Shown: in pieces, positions 1 through 6,197 of the stretch | Position numbering within the stretch: the first letter of the stretch is position 1 | How the letters are laid out: the number at the start of each line of letters is the position of its first letter | Source: JAHJFW01 sp038065635 | GTDB taxonomy: Bacteria; Patescibacteriota; Patescibacteriia; 2-12-FULL-60-25 | DNA length: 6,786 nt | Direction: 5' to 3' | NCBI GenBank assembly: GCA_038065635.1 | Contig: JBBTQP010000073.1 | Location: forward strand, 1 to 6,786 | Translations under genes and position numbers: made by a program | Notes under the pieces: model-generated | What the model was told of the DNA's origin: nothing | Databases searched by the model: none | Seen by the model: the letters and a program-made list of their open reading frames with translations, nothing else

Positions 1-4
1 GCGA

Positions 5-10
5 TAGGAT
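5..10 (+). promoter_or_regulatory. Putative -10 box of the tyrS-argS unit
   Basis: TAGGAT lies 11 nt before the tyrS ATG. A transcription start about 7 nt downstream would fall near position 17, leaving a leader of only a few bases. The -35 region would be outside the window. The surrounding TAGGATATGCGT...CTATG closely resembles the bactofilin start region (TAAGGTATGCGT..CTATG), which supports a shared promoter architecture. It could instead be a weak, distant AGGA ribosome-binding site. Confidence 0.45.
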
Positions 11-21
11 ATGCGTATTCT

Positions 22-1239
22 ATGGCTACTAAATCAAAGATTTTGACGGGCGAAAAAACGATCCGCGAGTTTCTAACGCGTGCCGTTGAGAACGTGTATC
101 CGTCGCGCGAGGCGTTGGAGAAGCGGTTGCTTTCCGGGAAACGTATGACAGTGTATTTGGGCGTTGATCCCACCGGTCCCGCGTTACATTTTGGCCACGC
201 GATTTCTCTCCGCATGCTCGGTACGCTTCAGCGCATGGGACACGGCGTTACGCTTTTGATCGGGGATTTTACGGCAATGATAGGAGACCCAACGGACAAG
301 GCCGCCGTTCGCAAACCGCTCACTCGTGAAGAAGTTTTGGTGAATTGCAAGCAATATAAAAAGCAGGCGTCCGCCTTTCTTTCTTTTGACGGACATAACG
401 CCGCAGAACTAAAATTCAATAGCGAATGGCTCGCGCCTCTGACTTTTGCCGAGCTTCTTCCGCTTGCCGCGCATTTCACTGTGCAACAAATGATTCAGCG
501 CGATATGTTCAAACGTCGCATCGAAGAGGAAAAACCAATTCATCTCCACGAGTTTCTCTATCCACTCATGCAGGGATATGATTCCGTCGCCATGGATGTT
601 GATATGGAAGTCGGCGGCAATGATCAGACGTTTAACATGTTGGCAGGACGCACGCTCATGAAAGAGATGAAGAATAAGGATAAGTTCGTGCTTGCTACGA
701 AGTTGCTTGTGGATCCGACAGGAAAGAAAATGGGGAAGAGCGAGGGAAATATGATCACGCTTGGCGATGATCCGAATGATATGTACGGCAAGGTGATGAG
801 TTGGACAGACGGAATGATCGTTTCAGGATTCGAGCTGTGCACCAATGTTCCGATGGACGAGGTTCAAGAAATAGCCACGGCGATCGATGACGGAGAAAAT
901 CCTATCGTTTTCAAGCACCGTCTCGCACAGGAAGTGGTTCGGACGTTCGTCGGAGATGCGGAGGGCGCGGCGGCACACGAGCATTTCATTAAGATTCATA
1001 AAGAGCACGTGCAACCGGATGAGATTCCGGAGTTCAAGGTGAAAGGTGCTGGTAAAAAGATTTCGCTTGTTGATGCGTTGATTCTTGCGAACCTTGTAAA
1101 GTCGAAAACCGAGGCGCGGCAGCAGATCAAACAGGGCGGCGTTAGAGTCGATGGCGCTGTCGTGAGCGATGAGAAGGCGGAGATACAAAAACCGGCTGTG
1201 ATCCAAAAAGGAAAGCGGCATTTTGCAAAAATCGTATGA
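22..1239 (+). CDS. tyrS: Tyrosyl-tRNA synthetase
   Basis: This cytoplasmic class I aminoacyl-tRNA synthetase charges tRNA-Tyr with tyrosine using ATP. The 405-residue length fits the bacterial family. The catalytic Rossmann domain carries the HIGH-type motif HFGH at residues 56-59, followed by GDFTAMIGDPT, which is typical of TyrRS. Further on are YPLMQGYD and the EVGGNDQTFN tyrosine/tRNA-binding stretch, then the KMSKS-type loop as KMGKS at 236-240. The C-terminal part from about residue 343 is an S4-type RNA-binding domain (TEARQQIKQGGVRVDG). The ATG at 22 is chosen because a TAGGAT -10-like box at 5-10 lies just upstream and the N-terminus reads naturally. No good Shine-Dalgarno is visible; an AGGA at 7-9 is too far away and is part of the box. 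The gene overlaps argS by 4 nt (ATGA). The enzyme looks complete and functional. Confidence 0.97.
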   Translation: MATKSKILTGEKTIREFLTRAVENVYPSREALEKRLLSGKRMTVYLGVDPTGPALHFGHAISLRMLGTLQRMGHGVTLLIGDFTAMIGDPTDKAAVRKPLTREEVLVNCKQYKKQASAFLSFDGHNAAELKFNSEWLAPLTFAELLPLAAHFTVQQMIQRDMFKRRIEEEKPIHLHEFLYPLMQGYDSVAMDVDMEVGGNDQTFNMLAGRTLMKEMKNKDKFVLATKLLVDPTGKKMGKSEGNMITLGDDPNDMYGKVMSWTDGMIVSGFELCTNVPMDEVQEIATAIDDGENPIVFKHRLAQEVVRTFVGDAEGAAAHEHFIKIHKEHVQPDEIPEFKVKGAGKKISLVDALILANLVKSKTEARQQIKQGGVRVDGAVVSDEKAEIQKPAVIQKGKRHFAKIV

Positions 1240-2999
1240 AGCCGACATGGGATGAAGCGCTTGGCCGAATTGCGCGACAAATCGGTAAAATAACCAAGGT
1301 AAAGATCGATGCTTCGGAATTCGTTCTCGCTCCAAAGCCGGAGTTGGGGGACATCGCATTGGCTTGTTTTCGTTTTGCTGGGAAAAAAGGAGAAAAACCG
1401 GCGGAGATCGCAAAAAATCTTGCCGAGTCGCTTTCGGATTTTGACGGCATTGCAAAGGCGACGGCAACCGGGCCTTATCTCAATATCACTTTGAAGATTA
1501 CGGGGATGCTTCCGCGTCTCCTAGAAGAAGCGAAGAAAAATGCGGATGCTTTTGGCGAGACTGATTCTCTTAAAAAGCAGACTATCCTTTTTGAATACGC
1601 AAATCCAAACACGCATAAGGAAATTCACGTCGGGCACCTTCGCAATTTTATTCTTGGCGCATCGCTCGTCCATTTGTTTCGTCGCGCCGGCGCTCGAGTT
1701 ATTCCAGTGAGTTACATCAACGACGTTGGAACGAACGTTGCAAAGTGTTTGTGGCGATTGGTAACCGCCCACGGATTCAATATCAAGAAATTTTCTGTAG
1801 ATGACGTTGATACGTTAGTCGATAAAGTCCCGATTGAAAAACACACGGCGCAATATCTTGGACAGATTTACAGCGATGCTACTCGAGCGATGGAAGAAGA
1901 CGAGACGCTGAAAGAAAAAGTTTCGTTTGTGCACAACGCGCTTGAAAGTCACGACCCGGCTTGGGAGGCGTTGTGGAAAGAGACTCGAAAGTGGAGCATG
2001 GACGAACTGACGGAGATTATTAGCGAGCTTGGCGTTCGAATCGAGCGGCAGTTTTTTGAGTCAGAATGTCTTGATCGTTCGCAGGAGATTGTGAAGCATT
2101 TGGAAAAAGAGGGGATTGCGAAAGAAAGCCAGGGTGCCGTGTTGATTGATATGGAGGAGCAGAAACTGGGGATGATGCTGCTTCGAAAATCTGATGGATC
2201 TCTTTTGTATGCCGCGAAAGATCTCGCGCTTGCGGAGTTGAAAGCACGGGAATATCCGGAGTTTACGCAAAGTATAGTGTTGGTTGACGAGAGGCAGTCT
2301 CTTGCAATGCGCCAGCTTGCGGAAGCGCTCAAACGCATGGGATATGGCAAGCCGTACGATTATCTCGGATATGAACTCGTCACTTTGCCGGAAGGCGCCA
2401 TGTCCAGCAGAAAGGGAAATATCATAACTTTTCAAGCGTTTCGCGACATGGTTGTGGAGGCGGCACGCGCGGCGACTGCGGAGCGGCACGGAGGCGACTG
2501 GGATGACGAGCGTATCGCGACCGCGGCGAGAGTTTCTGCGGCAGCAGGAATCAAATACGCGATCGTAAAGCAAGATCCGAACAAGGTTATTGTCTTCGAC
2601 GTCGCAAAGGCGTTATCATTCGAGGGAGACACGGGGCCGTACATTCAATATGCGGCTACTCGTCTCGGAAGTATTTTGAAAAAATCAGGATGGTCACTCG
2701 GCTTTCAGCCGAATTTGGATTTTTCCGGATTGGTTGAGAATTGCGAGCGGCAACTCGTTGTGAGAGTCGCGCAGTTCGCAGACGTGGTGCGCCGCGCTGC
2801 GAGTGAAGCGAAACCAAGCTTGGTGGCACAGTGGTGTTTTTCTTTGGCGCAGGAAGTGAACGCCTTTTATCGCGACGTTCCGGTTCTCGAAGCTCCGCAA
2901 GGAGTGAAAGAAGCACGCCTTCAACTTGCGCTTCTCGCCCGTCACGCTCTTACTCACGGACTAGACCTGCTCGGCATCCCGACTCCAGAAGAGATGTAG
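1236..2999 (+). CDS. argS: Arginyl-tRNA synthetase
   Basis: This class I synthetase attaches arginine to tRNA-Arg in the cytoplasm. The 587-residue protein has the expected order of domains. An N-terminal additional domain that contacts the tRNA D-loop covers about residues 1-95. The catalytic domain has the motif NPNTHKEIHVGHLRN, with HVGH at 131-134. The KMSKS-equivalent loop is MSSRKGN at 389-395; ArgRS enzymes commonly lack the canonical lysine in this loop. A C-terminal DALR-type all-helical anticodon-binding domain starts near YIQYAATRLGSIL (about residue 469) and ends with LLGIPTPEEM, a typical ArgRS tail. The ATG start lies inside the tyrS stop region (ATGA, 1236-1239), and no Shine-Dalgarno is placed well for it, so translation probably depends on ribosomes finishing tyrS. 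The stop is TAG. No frameshift or missing catalytic element is seen. Confidence 0.97.
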   Translation: MKPTWDEALGRIARQIGKITKVKIDASEFVLAPKPELGDIALACFRFAGKKGEKPAEIAKNLAESLSDFDGIAKATATGPYLNITLKITGMLPRLLEEAKKNADAFGETDSLKKQTILFEYANPNTHKEIHVGHLRNFILGASLVHLFRRAGARVIPVSYINDVGTNVAKCLWRLVTAHGFNIKKFSVDDVDTLVDKVPIEKHTAQYLGQIYSDATRAMEEDETLKEKVSFVHNALESHDPAWEALWKETRKWSMDELTEIISELGVRIERQFFESECLDRSQEIVKHLEKEGIAKESQGAVLIDMEEQKLGMMLLRKSDGSLLYAAKDLALAELKAREYPEFTQSIVLVDERQSLAMRQLAEALKRMGYGKPYDYLGYELVTLPEGAMSSRKGNIITFQAFRDMVVEAARAATAERHGGDWDDERIATAARVSAAAGIKYAIVKQDPNKVIVFDVAKALSFEGDTGPYIQYAATRLGSILKKSGWSLGFQPNLDFSGLVENCERQLVVRVAQFADVVRRAASEAKPSLVAQWCFSLAQEVNAFYRDVPVLEAPQGVKEARLQLALLARHALTHGLDLLGIPTPEEM

Positions 3000-3012
3000 G
3001 GGATGATAGTCG

Positions 3013-3048
3013 AAAGTCTATAAAGTTCGTAAAGTCTATAAAGTATCG
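3013..3048 (+). repeat. Four tandem 9-bp repeats before the histidine kinase gene
   Basis: Four consecutive 9-mers each begin with AAAGT: AAAGTCTAT, AAAGTTCGT, AAAGTCTAT, AAAGTATCG. The first and third are identical, giving a 14-bp direct repeat (AAAGTCTATAAAGT) at 18-bp spacing. The array fills most of the 67-nt gap between argS and the kinase gene and ends about 4 nt before the putative -10 box. It overlaps the place where a -35 element would lie. It may be a minisatellite or a binding-site array; the sequence alone does not decide. Confidence 0.8.
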
Positions 3049-3052
3049 AGTT

Positions 3053-3058
3053 TAGGTT
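3053..3058 (+). promoter_or_regulatory. Putative -10 box of the histidine kinase gene
   Basis: TAGGTT lies 8 nt before the ATG at 3067, so a normal transcription start would fall at or within a base or two of the start codon. No TTGAC-like -35 is found 16-18 nt upstream; that position is occupied by the AAAGT repeat. The call rests mainly on the similarity with the boxes before tyrS and the bactofilin gene. Read-through from argS is also possible. Confidence 0.35.
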
Positions 3059-3066
3059 CATACGCA

Positions 3067-4647
3067 ATGCCTCTACTTACTTTCGATCTTTCTCTCACTG
3101 TCGGCATTGCAGCCGCGATTTTTGCGTTGGGGTTGACCGCGTGGCTGCATAACAAGTGGTCGCGAGGTAACGTGTTATTCGCGTTACTTTCTTTTTGTTT
3201 CGCTTTTTGGCTTACTATCGACTGGTTCGCAGTGATGCAGAATGGGGCATTGCCTGAACAGCTGACCGTTTGGCGAATTATATTTTATCTTACCGTTTCG
3301 TTCAGCCCAGCACTCGCTTTACATGCCGCGATCGTCGCGAGTAGGCGCCACCTCCCGATCCGTAGCTGGATCTGTTATCCAGTGTCGCTATTTTTATTCG
3401 GAGTGATAGATACCGCTTTTTTACTTAGCTCCGTATTCCCAGCGTCAGACGTAGGATCGCGGCTGTTGGAAGGATGTTCATTATTCGGCGTATTTTATTA
3501 TTCAATCACGTTGCTAGCCGTTGCCGTACAACTTTATCCGATCGTTTATTCGCGGCTGACGGATTATCTTGAACGTAGGCGCGCCGTATACGCTCTTCTT
3601 CTTTTGTCTTTGTTTCTCATGGCGGGGCTTGCGCAATTTCTATCCATCCCTGTTCCTGTCGGGTTGATGCTCGCGGCACTGGGGGCGGGATATTTTTTGC
3701 TTGCATCGATGGCATTTATCCGTTCGGGTTTATTAAACGTCAAAGTCCCTCCGATTGAGATTTTTACGCTGACCCTCCTTGCCGCCGGTATAGTTTATAT
3801 TTTTCATTCGGAAACTCCGATAGAAGCGGGCGCCTCGTTATTGATTCTTTTGGTGGTCGGTTCATTCGGTTTGCTTGCCGTACGGTCTGTGCATATCGAA
3901 TCCAAAAAGAATCTGCAATTGGAGCGGCGTATGTGCGAACTTGAGCGACTGGATACCGCGCGTTGTGAATCGATTTCCATGATTACGCATCAGCTTCGCG
4001 GTCCTATAGGGTGCATCAGGGTCGCCAGCGATGCTATTTTGAACGGCGACTGCGGGAAGTATTCGATTGAAGTGGAGCCGGTTATTCGTCAGATAAAACA
4101 ATCCGCGGACAGGCTTCTCGCTCTTGCGGAAACGTCGTTAAACGCCGCGCGTCTCGAGGCCGGGGCTTTTCATTCAACGCGGTCGTCGGTGGATACGGTA
4201 AGCGTGATTCGTGAAATCATCGCCGAACTTACGCCGCTTGCCAATGCGAAAAGAATAGGACTTCGTTCGTCGTTCACCGGAGTTCCGAAGGAGTTGTTAT
4301 TGGATCGCGAGGTTTTGCACAATGTAGTTTTTAATTTGGTTGACAATGCGATAAAGTTTACCGATGACGGTTCGGTTATGCTCGTGGCGTTTTTGCGCGA
4401 CGGGGCTTTGACGATTACGGTTTCGGATTCGGGAGCCGGTCTTACACAAAAAGATTTATCGCAGATTTTTAAACAATTTCATCGTGGACGGTTCGTTCAT
4501 GACAGACAACACGACGGCGCCGGTATCGGTTTGTTTGTGGTTAAGCGGCTTATGGAGAATGTAGGCGGTAGAGTTTCGGTTATCAGCGACGGTCCCGGCA
4601 AGGGCGCGTCTTTTACAGTAGAATTTCCTTTGGCTGACAAATCGTAG
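3067..4647 (+). CDS. Multi-pass membrane sensor histidine kinase
   Basis: A 526-residue sensor kinase of a two-component system. About eight or nine hydrophobic segments cover residues 8-272 (roughly 8-27, 36-56, 70-91, 100-121, 136-162, 174-194, 196-219, 231-247, 254-272). This resembles the 7TM-type N-terminal regions of some bacterial kinases, with little extracytoplasmic loop, which suggests a membrane-embedded or lipid-related signal. A charged linker helix (about 278-300) leads to the HisKA domain with the phospho-accepting His308 in SMITHQLRGPIG. The HATPase_c domain follows with an N box (NLVDNAIKF, Asn427), G1 box (DSGAG, 454-458), F-box-like IFKQFHRG and G2 box (GAGIGL, 484-489). 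All catalytic boxes are intact, so it should be active. No PAS or receiver domain is seen and no response regulator is adjacent, so its partner lies elsewhere. The stop codon TAG is part of an inverted repeat arm. No Shine-Dalgarno is evident. Confidence 0.93.
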   Translation: MPLLTFDLSLTVGIAAAIFALGLTAWLHNKWSRGNVLFALLSFCFAFWLTIDWFAVMQNGALPEQLTVWRIIFYLTVSFSPALALHAAIVASRRHLPIRSWICYPVSLFLFGVIDTAFLLSSVFPASDVGSRLLEGCSLFGVFYYSITLLAVAVQLYPIVYSRLTDYLERRRAVYALLLLSLFLMAGLAQFLSIPVPVGLMLAALGAGYFLLASMAFIRSGLLNVKVPPIEIFTLTLLAAGIVYIFHSETPIEAGASLLILLVVGSFGLLAVRSVHIESKKNLQLERRMCELERLDTARCESISMITHQLRGPIGCIRVASDAILNGDCGKYSIEVEPVIRQIKQSADRLLALAETSLNAARLEAGAFHSTRSSVDTVSVIREIIAELTPLANAKRIGLRSSFTGVPKELLLDREVLHNVVFNLVDNAIKFTDDGSVMLVAFLRDGALTITVSDSGAGLTQKDLSQIFKQFHRGRFVHDRQHDGAGIGLFVVKRLMENVGGRVSVISDGPGKGASFTVEFPLADKS

Positions 4648-4715
4648 GGGCGCATGGTAATGCGCCCTTCCCGAATGCATGTTAAATGCGGGCGCACGCC
4701 ATGCGCCCCTACGAT
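4641..4715. repeat. Palindromic intergenic repeat with 17-bp perfect inverted arms
   Basis: ATCGTAGGGGCGCATGG at 4641-4657 is matched by its exact reverse complement at 4699-4715. Inside it, TGCGCCC (4661-4667) and GGGCGCA (4690-4696) form a second complementary pair. Two local hairpins are therefore also possible: GGGCGCAT (4648-4655) with ATGCGCCC (4660-4667), and GGGCGCA (4690-4696) with TGCGCCC (4702-4708). The left arm contains the last codons and the TAG stop of the kinase gene. The GTAGGGGCGC...GCGCCCCTAC type of element resembles dispersed repeats seen between genes in many bacteria. There is no U-rich tail, so it is not a typical intrinsic terminator, although the hairpins could still mark the 3' end of the kinase mRNA. 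Confidence 0.85.
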
Positions 4716-4723
4716 CTGGGTGC

Positions 4724-4752
4724 GGGGCGGACACATCGGTCGCGCCCCTACC
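4724..4752. repeat. Second, imperfect copy of the GCGCCCCTAC repeat
   Basis: The 10-mer GCGCCCCTAC at 4742-4751 recurs from 4703-4712 and, inverted, from 4644-4653. With GGGGCG at 4724-4729 it forms a 6-bp stem (partner CGCCCC, 4743-4748) around a GGACACATCGGTC-type loop. It ends 12 nt before the -35 element of the bactofilin promoter. Together with the preceding palindrome it accounts for nearly all of the gap between the kinase and bactofilin genes. Confidence 0.6.
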
Positions 4753-4764
4753 GCTATCCATGGG

Positions 4765-4794
4765 TTGACGTTATTTCTGTTTGTTCGTTAAGGT
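4765..4794 (+). promoter_or_regulatory. Putative sigma-70-type promoter of the bactofilin operon
   Basis: TTGACG at 4765-4770 matches the -35 consensus at five of six positions. TAAGGT at 4789-4794, 18 nt further on, is a weak -10 box similar to TAGGAT before tyrS and TAGGTT before the kinase gene. Transcription would then begin near 4801, just before the ATG at 4804, giving an almost leaderless mRNA. This promoter is the main reason for preferring 4804 over the ATG at 4795. Confidence 0.5.
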
Positions 4795-4803
4795 ATGCGT
4801 GCT

Positions 4804-5256
4804 ATGTCCATGTTTTCAACCAAACGTTTCGAAGAGGAAGGTGCTGTTTCTCCTTATGGGGAAAACGGCGTAGGAACAACGATTATCGCCCATGGTGTTC
4901 GCGTCGAAGGCGATTTTACAAGCAAGGGCGACGTTCAGATCGAGGGAGACGTACAAGGCCATGTGGAGACAGGTGGGATGCTTACCGTCGGACCTCAAGC
5001 GAAACTGACGGCGGATGTGCGCGCGGAAAGCGCCGTGATTGCCGGTTCACTTGAAGGAAATTTAACCGTAGCGTCGCATCTCGACTTGAAGGCAACCGCC
5101 AAGGTTGTCGGAGACGTTACATGCGAAACCGCTTCTATCGAATCCGGCGCATCTTTGAACGGTAAGGTCGCTATCGGCACTGCTTCGGCGCCAAAGTCTA
5201 CCGCGAAAACCCGTGTCGATCGCGTTCAGGTAGAAGATGAGGAGACTGAACAATAG
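4804..5256 (+). CDS. Bactofilin (polymer-forming cytoskeletal protein)
   Basis: A 150-residue bactofilin. These proteins polymerise without nucleotides into filaments, often at the membrane, and serve as scaffolds for cell shape or envelope synthesis. A polar N-terminal tail of about 25 residues precedes the core, which starts at TTIIAHGVRVEGDF. The core runs through about 100 residues of short beta-strand repeats rich in G, V and alternating small hydrophobics (VQIEGDVQGHV, AVIAGSLEGNL, AKVVGDVTCETASIESGASLNGKV), as expected for the right-handed beta-helix. The C-terminal tail is charged and acidic (VEDEETEQ). The frame is also open from an ATG at 4795 (three extra residues, MRA), but that codon touches the putative -10 box. 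A further ATG at 4810 is possible. The next gene follows after 5 nt, so the two are very likely one operon. Confidence 0.92.
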   Translation: MSMFSTKRFEEEGAVSPYGENGVGTTIIAHGVRVEGDFTSKGDVQIEGDVQGHVETGGMLTVGPQAKLTADVRAESAVIAGSLEGNLTVASHLDLKATAKVVGDVTCETASIESGASLNGKVAIGTASAPKSTAKTRVDRVQVEDEETEQ

Positions 5257-5261
5257 CGCTG

Positions 5262-6101
5262 ATGAATGTCGGCTATTCCTACATTTACGACGACTTTTTA
5301 TCCGACCGCGGTTTCGAGCGCGAAGTAGCGGCACTGGAGACGAAGTTGAATACCTACGATCTTGCAGGACGCATCGGTCGGCTTGCTTTGTTTCGCAGTC
5401 CGAAGGATCTGGTCGAGGGAATGGTGAAAGACGGAACCAAGACTTTGATAATCGTAGGGAATGATTCGACGCTCGATAAAGTGATGTGGTTTTTACCGGA
5501 TTTGGGAATTACAGTCGGGTATATTCCTCTTGTTGGACCGTCGGCGATAGGGGAGCTGTTTAATATACCGGTTGGAGTCGCCGCGTGTGAGGTGATTACG
5601 TCGCGCTTGGTTGAGACTATTGATACCGGAAAAATTGACGATCGTTATTTTTTGACCGAAGTGAGCGTGTCGGCGACTCTTGCGACGTTAGATGTTGAAG
5701 GTCGTTATCGCATATCGCCGACGGACGGCGGGTCGCTTTTCATCCGAAATATGGCGGCTTATGTGAAAGAACCTATACTGCAGAATGAAAAGTCTACGAT
5801 GGGTCTTGAAGCGATTATTGCAGCGCAATCGTCTTCGCGCCGTGGGTTTCCTTGGAAAAGGCGAAAAAATGACGAGACGAGAATTTTTTTTAATCGTGGA
5901 ACTCTTTTTTCGAAAGACCCTATAGAAGCCAAGGTTGACGCGCATGTGGTGAGTGGATTTCGCTTTGAGGTGGAAAGCGTCAAGCGAAATTTTCGGTTTA
6001 TCACCGGTCGCGGTCGACGATTATCGGGAGTTGATGAGCCATTGCAAACCGCGGCAAAGAATGATACCTTTCGTTCGCGAAGAAAGATTGGGATGCGCTA
6101 G
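5262..6101 (+). CDS. Divergent diacylglycerol kinase-like protein, catalytic motifs altered
   Basis: A 279-residue protein that aligns by eye with the DAGK/YegS lipid kinase fold. The N-terminal strand YIYDDFLSD stands where these kinases have a strand followed by NPxSG. A helix and RSPKDLVEGMVKDGTKTLIIVGNDST follow, where GNDST (66-70) occupies the place of the nucleotide-binding GGDGT. PLVGPSAIGELFNIP (89-103) matches, position for position in length, PLGTGNDFARALGIP. Asp68 and Thr70 are kept, but two signature glycines and the GTxND residues are not. The rest (about 120-279) resembles the beta-rich C-terminal domain and ends in a basic tail (FRSRRKIGMR). Family members normally phosphorylate diacylglycerol or related lipids; whether this one is active is unclear. 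No membrane helix is seen. It begins 5 nt after the bactofilin stop; GAGGAG at 5239-5244 is too distant for a normal ribosome-binding site, so translational coupling is likely. A T8 run at 5884-5891 lies inside the frame without breaking it. Confidence 0.75.
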   Translation: MNVGYSYIYDDFLSDRGFEREVAALETKLNTYDLAGRIGRLALFRSPKDLVEGMVKDGTKTLIIVGNDSTLDKVMWFLPDLGITVGYIPLVGPSAIGELFNIPVGVAACEVITSRLVETIDTGKIDDRYFLTEVSVSATLATLDVEGRYRISPTDGGSLFIRNMAAYVKEPILQNEKSTMGLEAIIAAQSSSRRGFPWKRRKNDETRIFFNRGTLFSKDPIEAKVDAHVVSGFRFEVESVKRNFRFITGRGRRLSGVDEPLQTAAKNDTFRSRRKIGMR

Positions 6102-6108
6102 TAATCGT

Positions 6109-6197
6109 GTCATTGCGAGTGGAATTCGACGGAGCGCAGCAAACCAGTGCCGTGGTCATTGCGAGCCCCAGCAGGGGCGTGTCAATCTAATATTTCC
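6109..6197. repeat. Two copies of a GTCATTGCGAG intergenic repeat
   Basis: GTCATTGCGAG occurs at 6109-6119 and again at 6155-6165. The second copy continues with a small hairpin, GCCCC (6165-6169) against GGGGC (6174-6178), and ends with GTCAATCTAAT at 6181-6191. The first copy is followed by degenerate sequence (GGAGCGCAGCAAACCAGTGCCGTG). The pattern GTCATTGCGAG...GCAATCTA resembles a repeat dispersed between genes in many unrelated bacteria. The array starts 7 nt after the stop of the kinase-like gene, and no coding potential is seen. Confidence 0.75.

Noticed and set aside
823..1467. Long minus-strand open frame of 214 codons across the tyrS/argS junction
   Set aside because: It is fully antisense to two strongly supported synthetase genes, and its translation has low-complexity, unlikely composition. 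It is a shadow of the coding strand.
3013..3048. Iteron-like replication origin
   Set aside because: Only four 9-bp units without DnaA boxes, an AT-rich unwinding region or a replication gene nearby.
4686..5054. Plus-strand open frame overlapping the bactofilin gene
   Set aside because: It is rich in Arg, Cys and Tyr, covers the repeat region and is out of frame with bactofilin, whose core is unmistakable.
5884..5891. T8 run in the kinase-like gene as a programmed frameshift or sequencing error
   Set aside because: The frame continues with sensible sequence for about 70 more residues, and the alternative frames give no better product.
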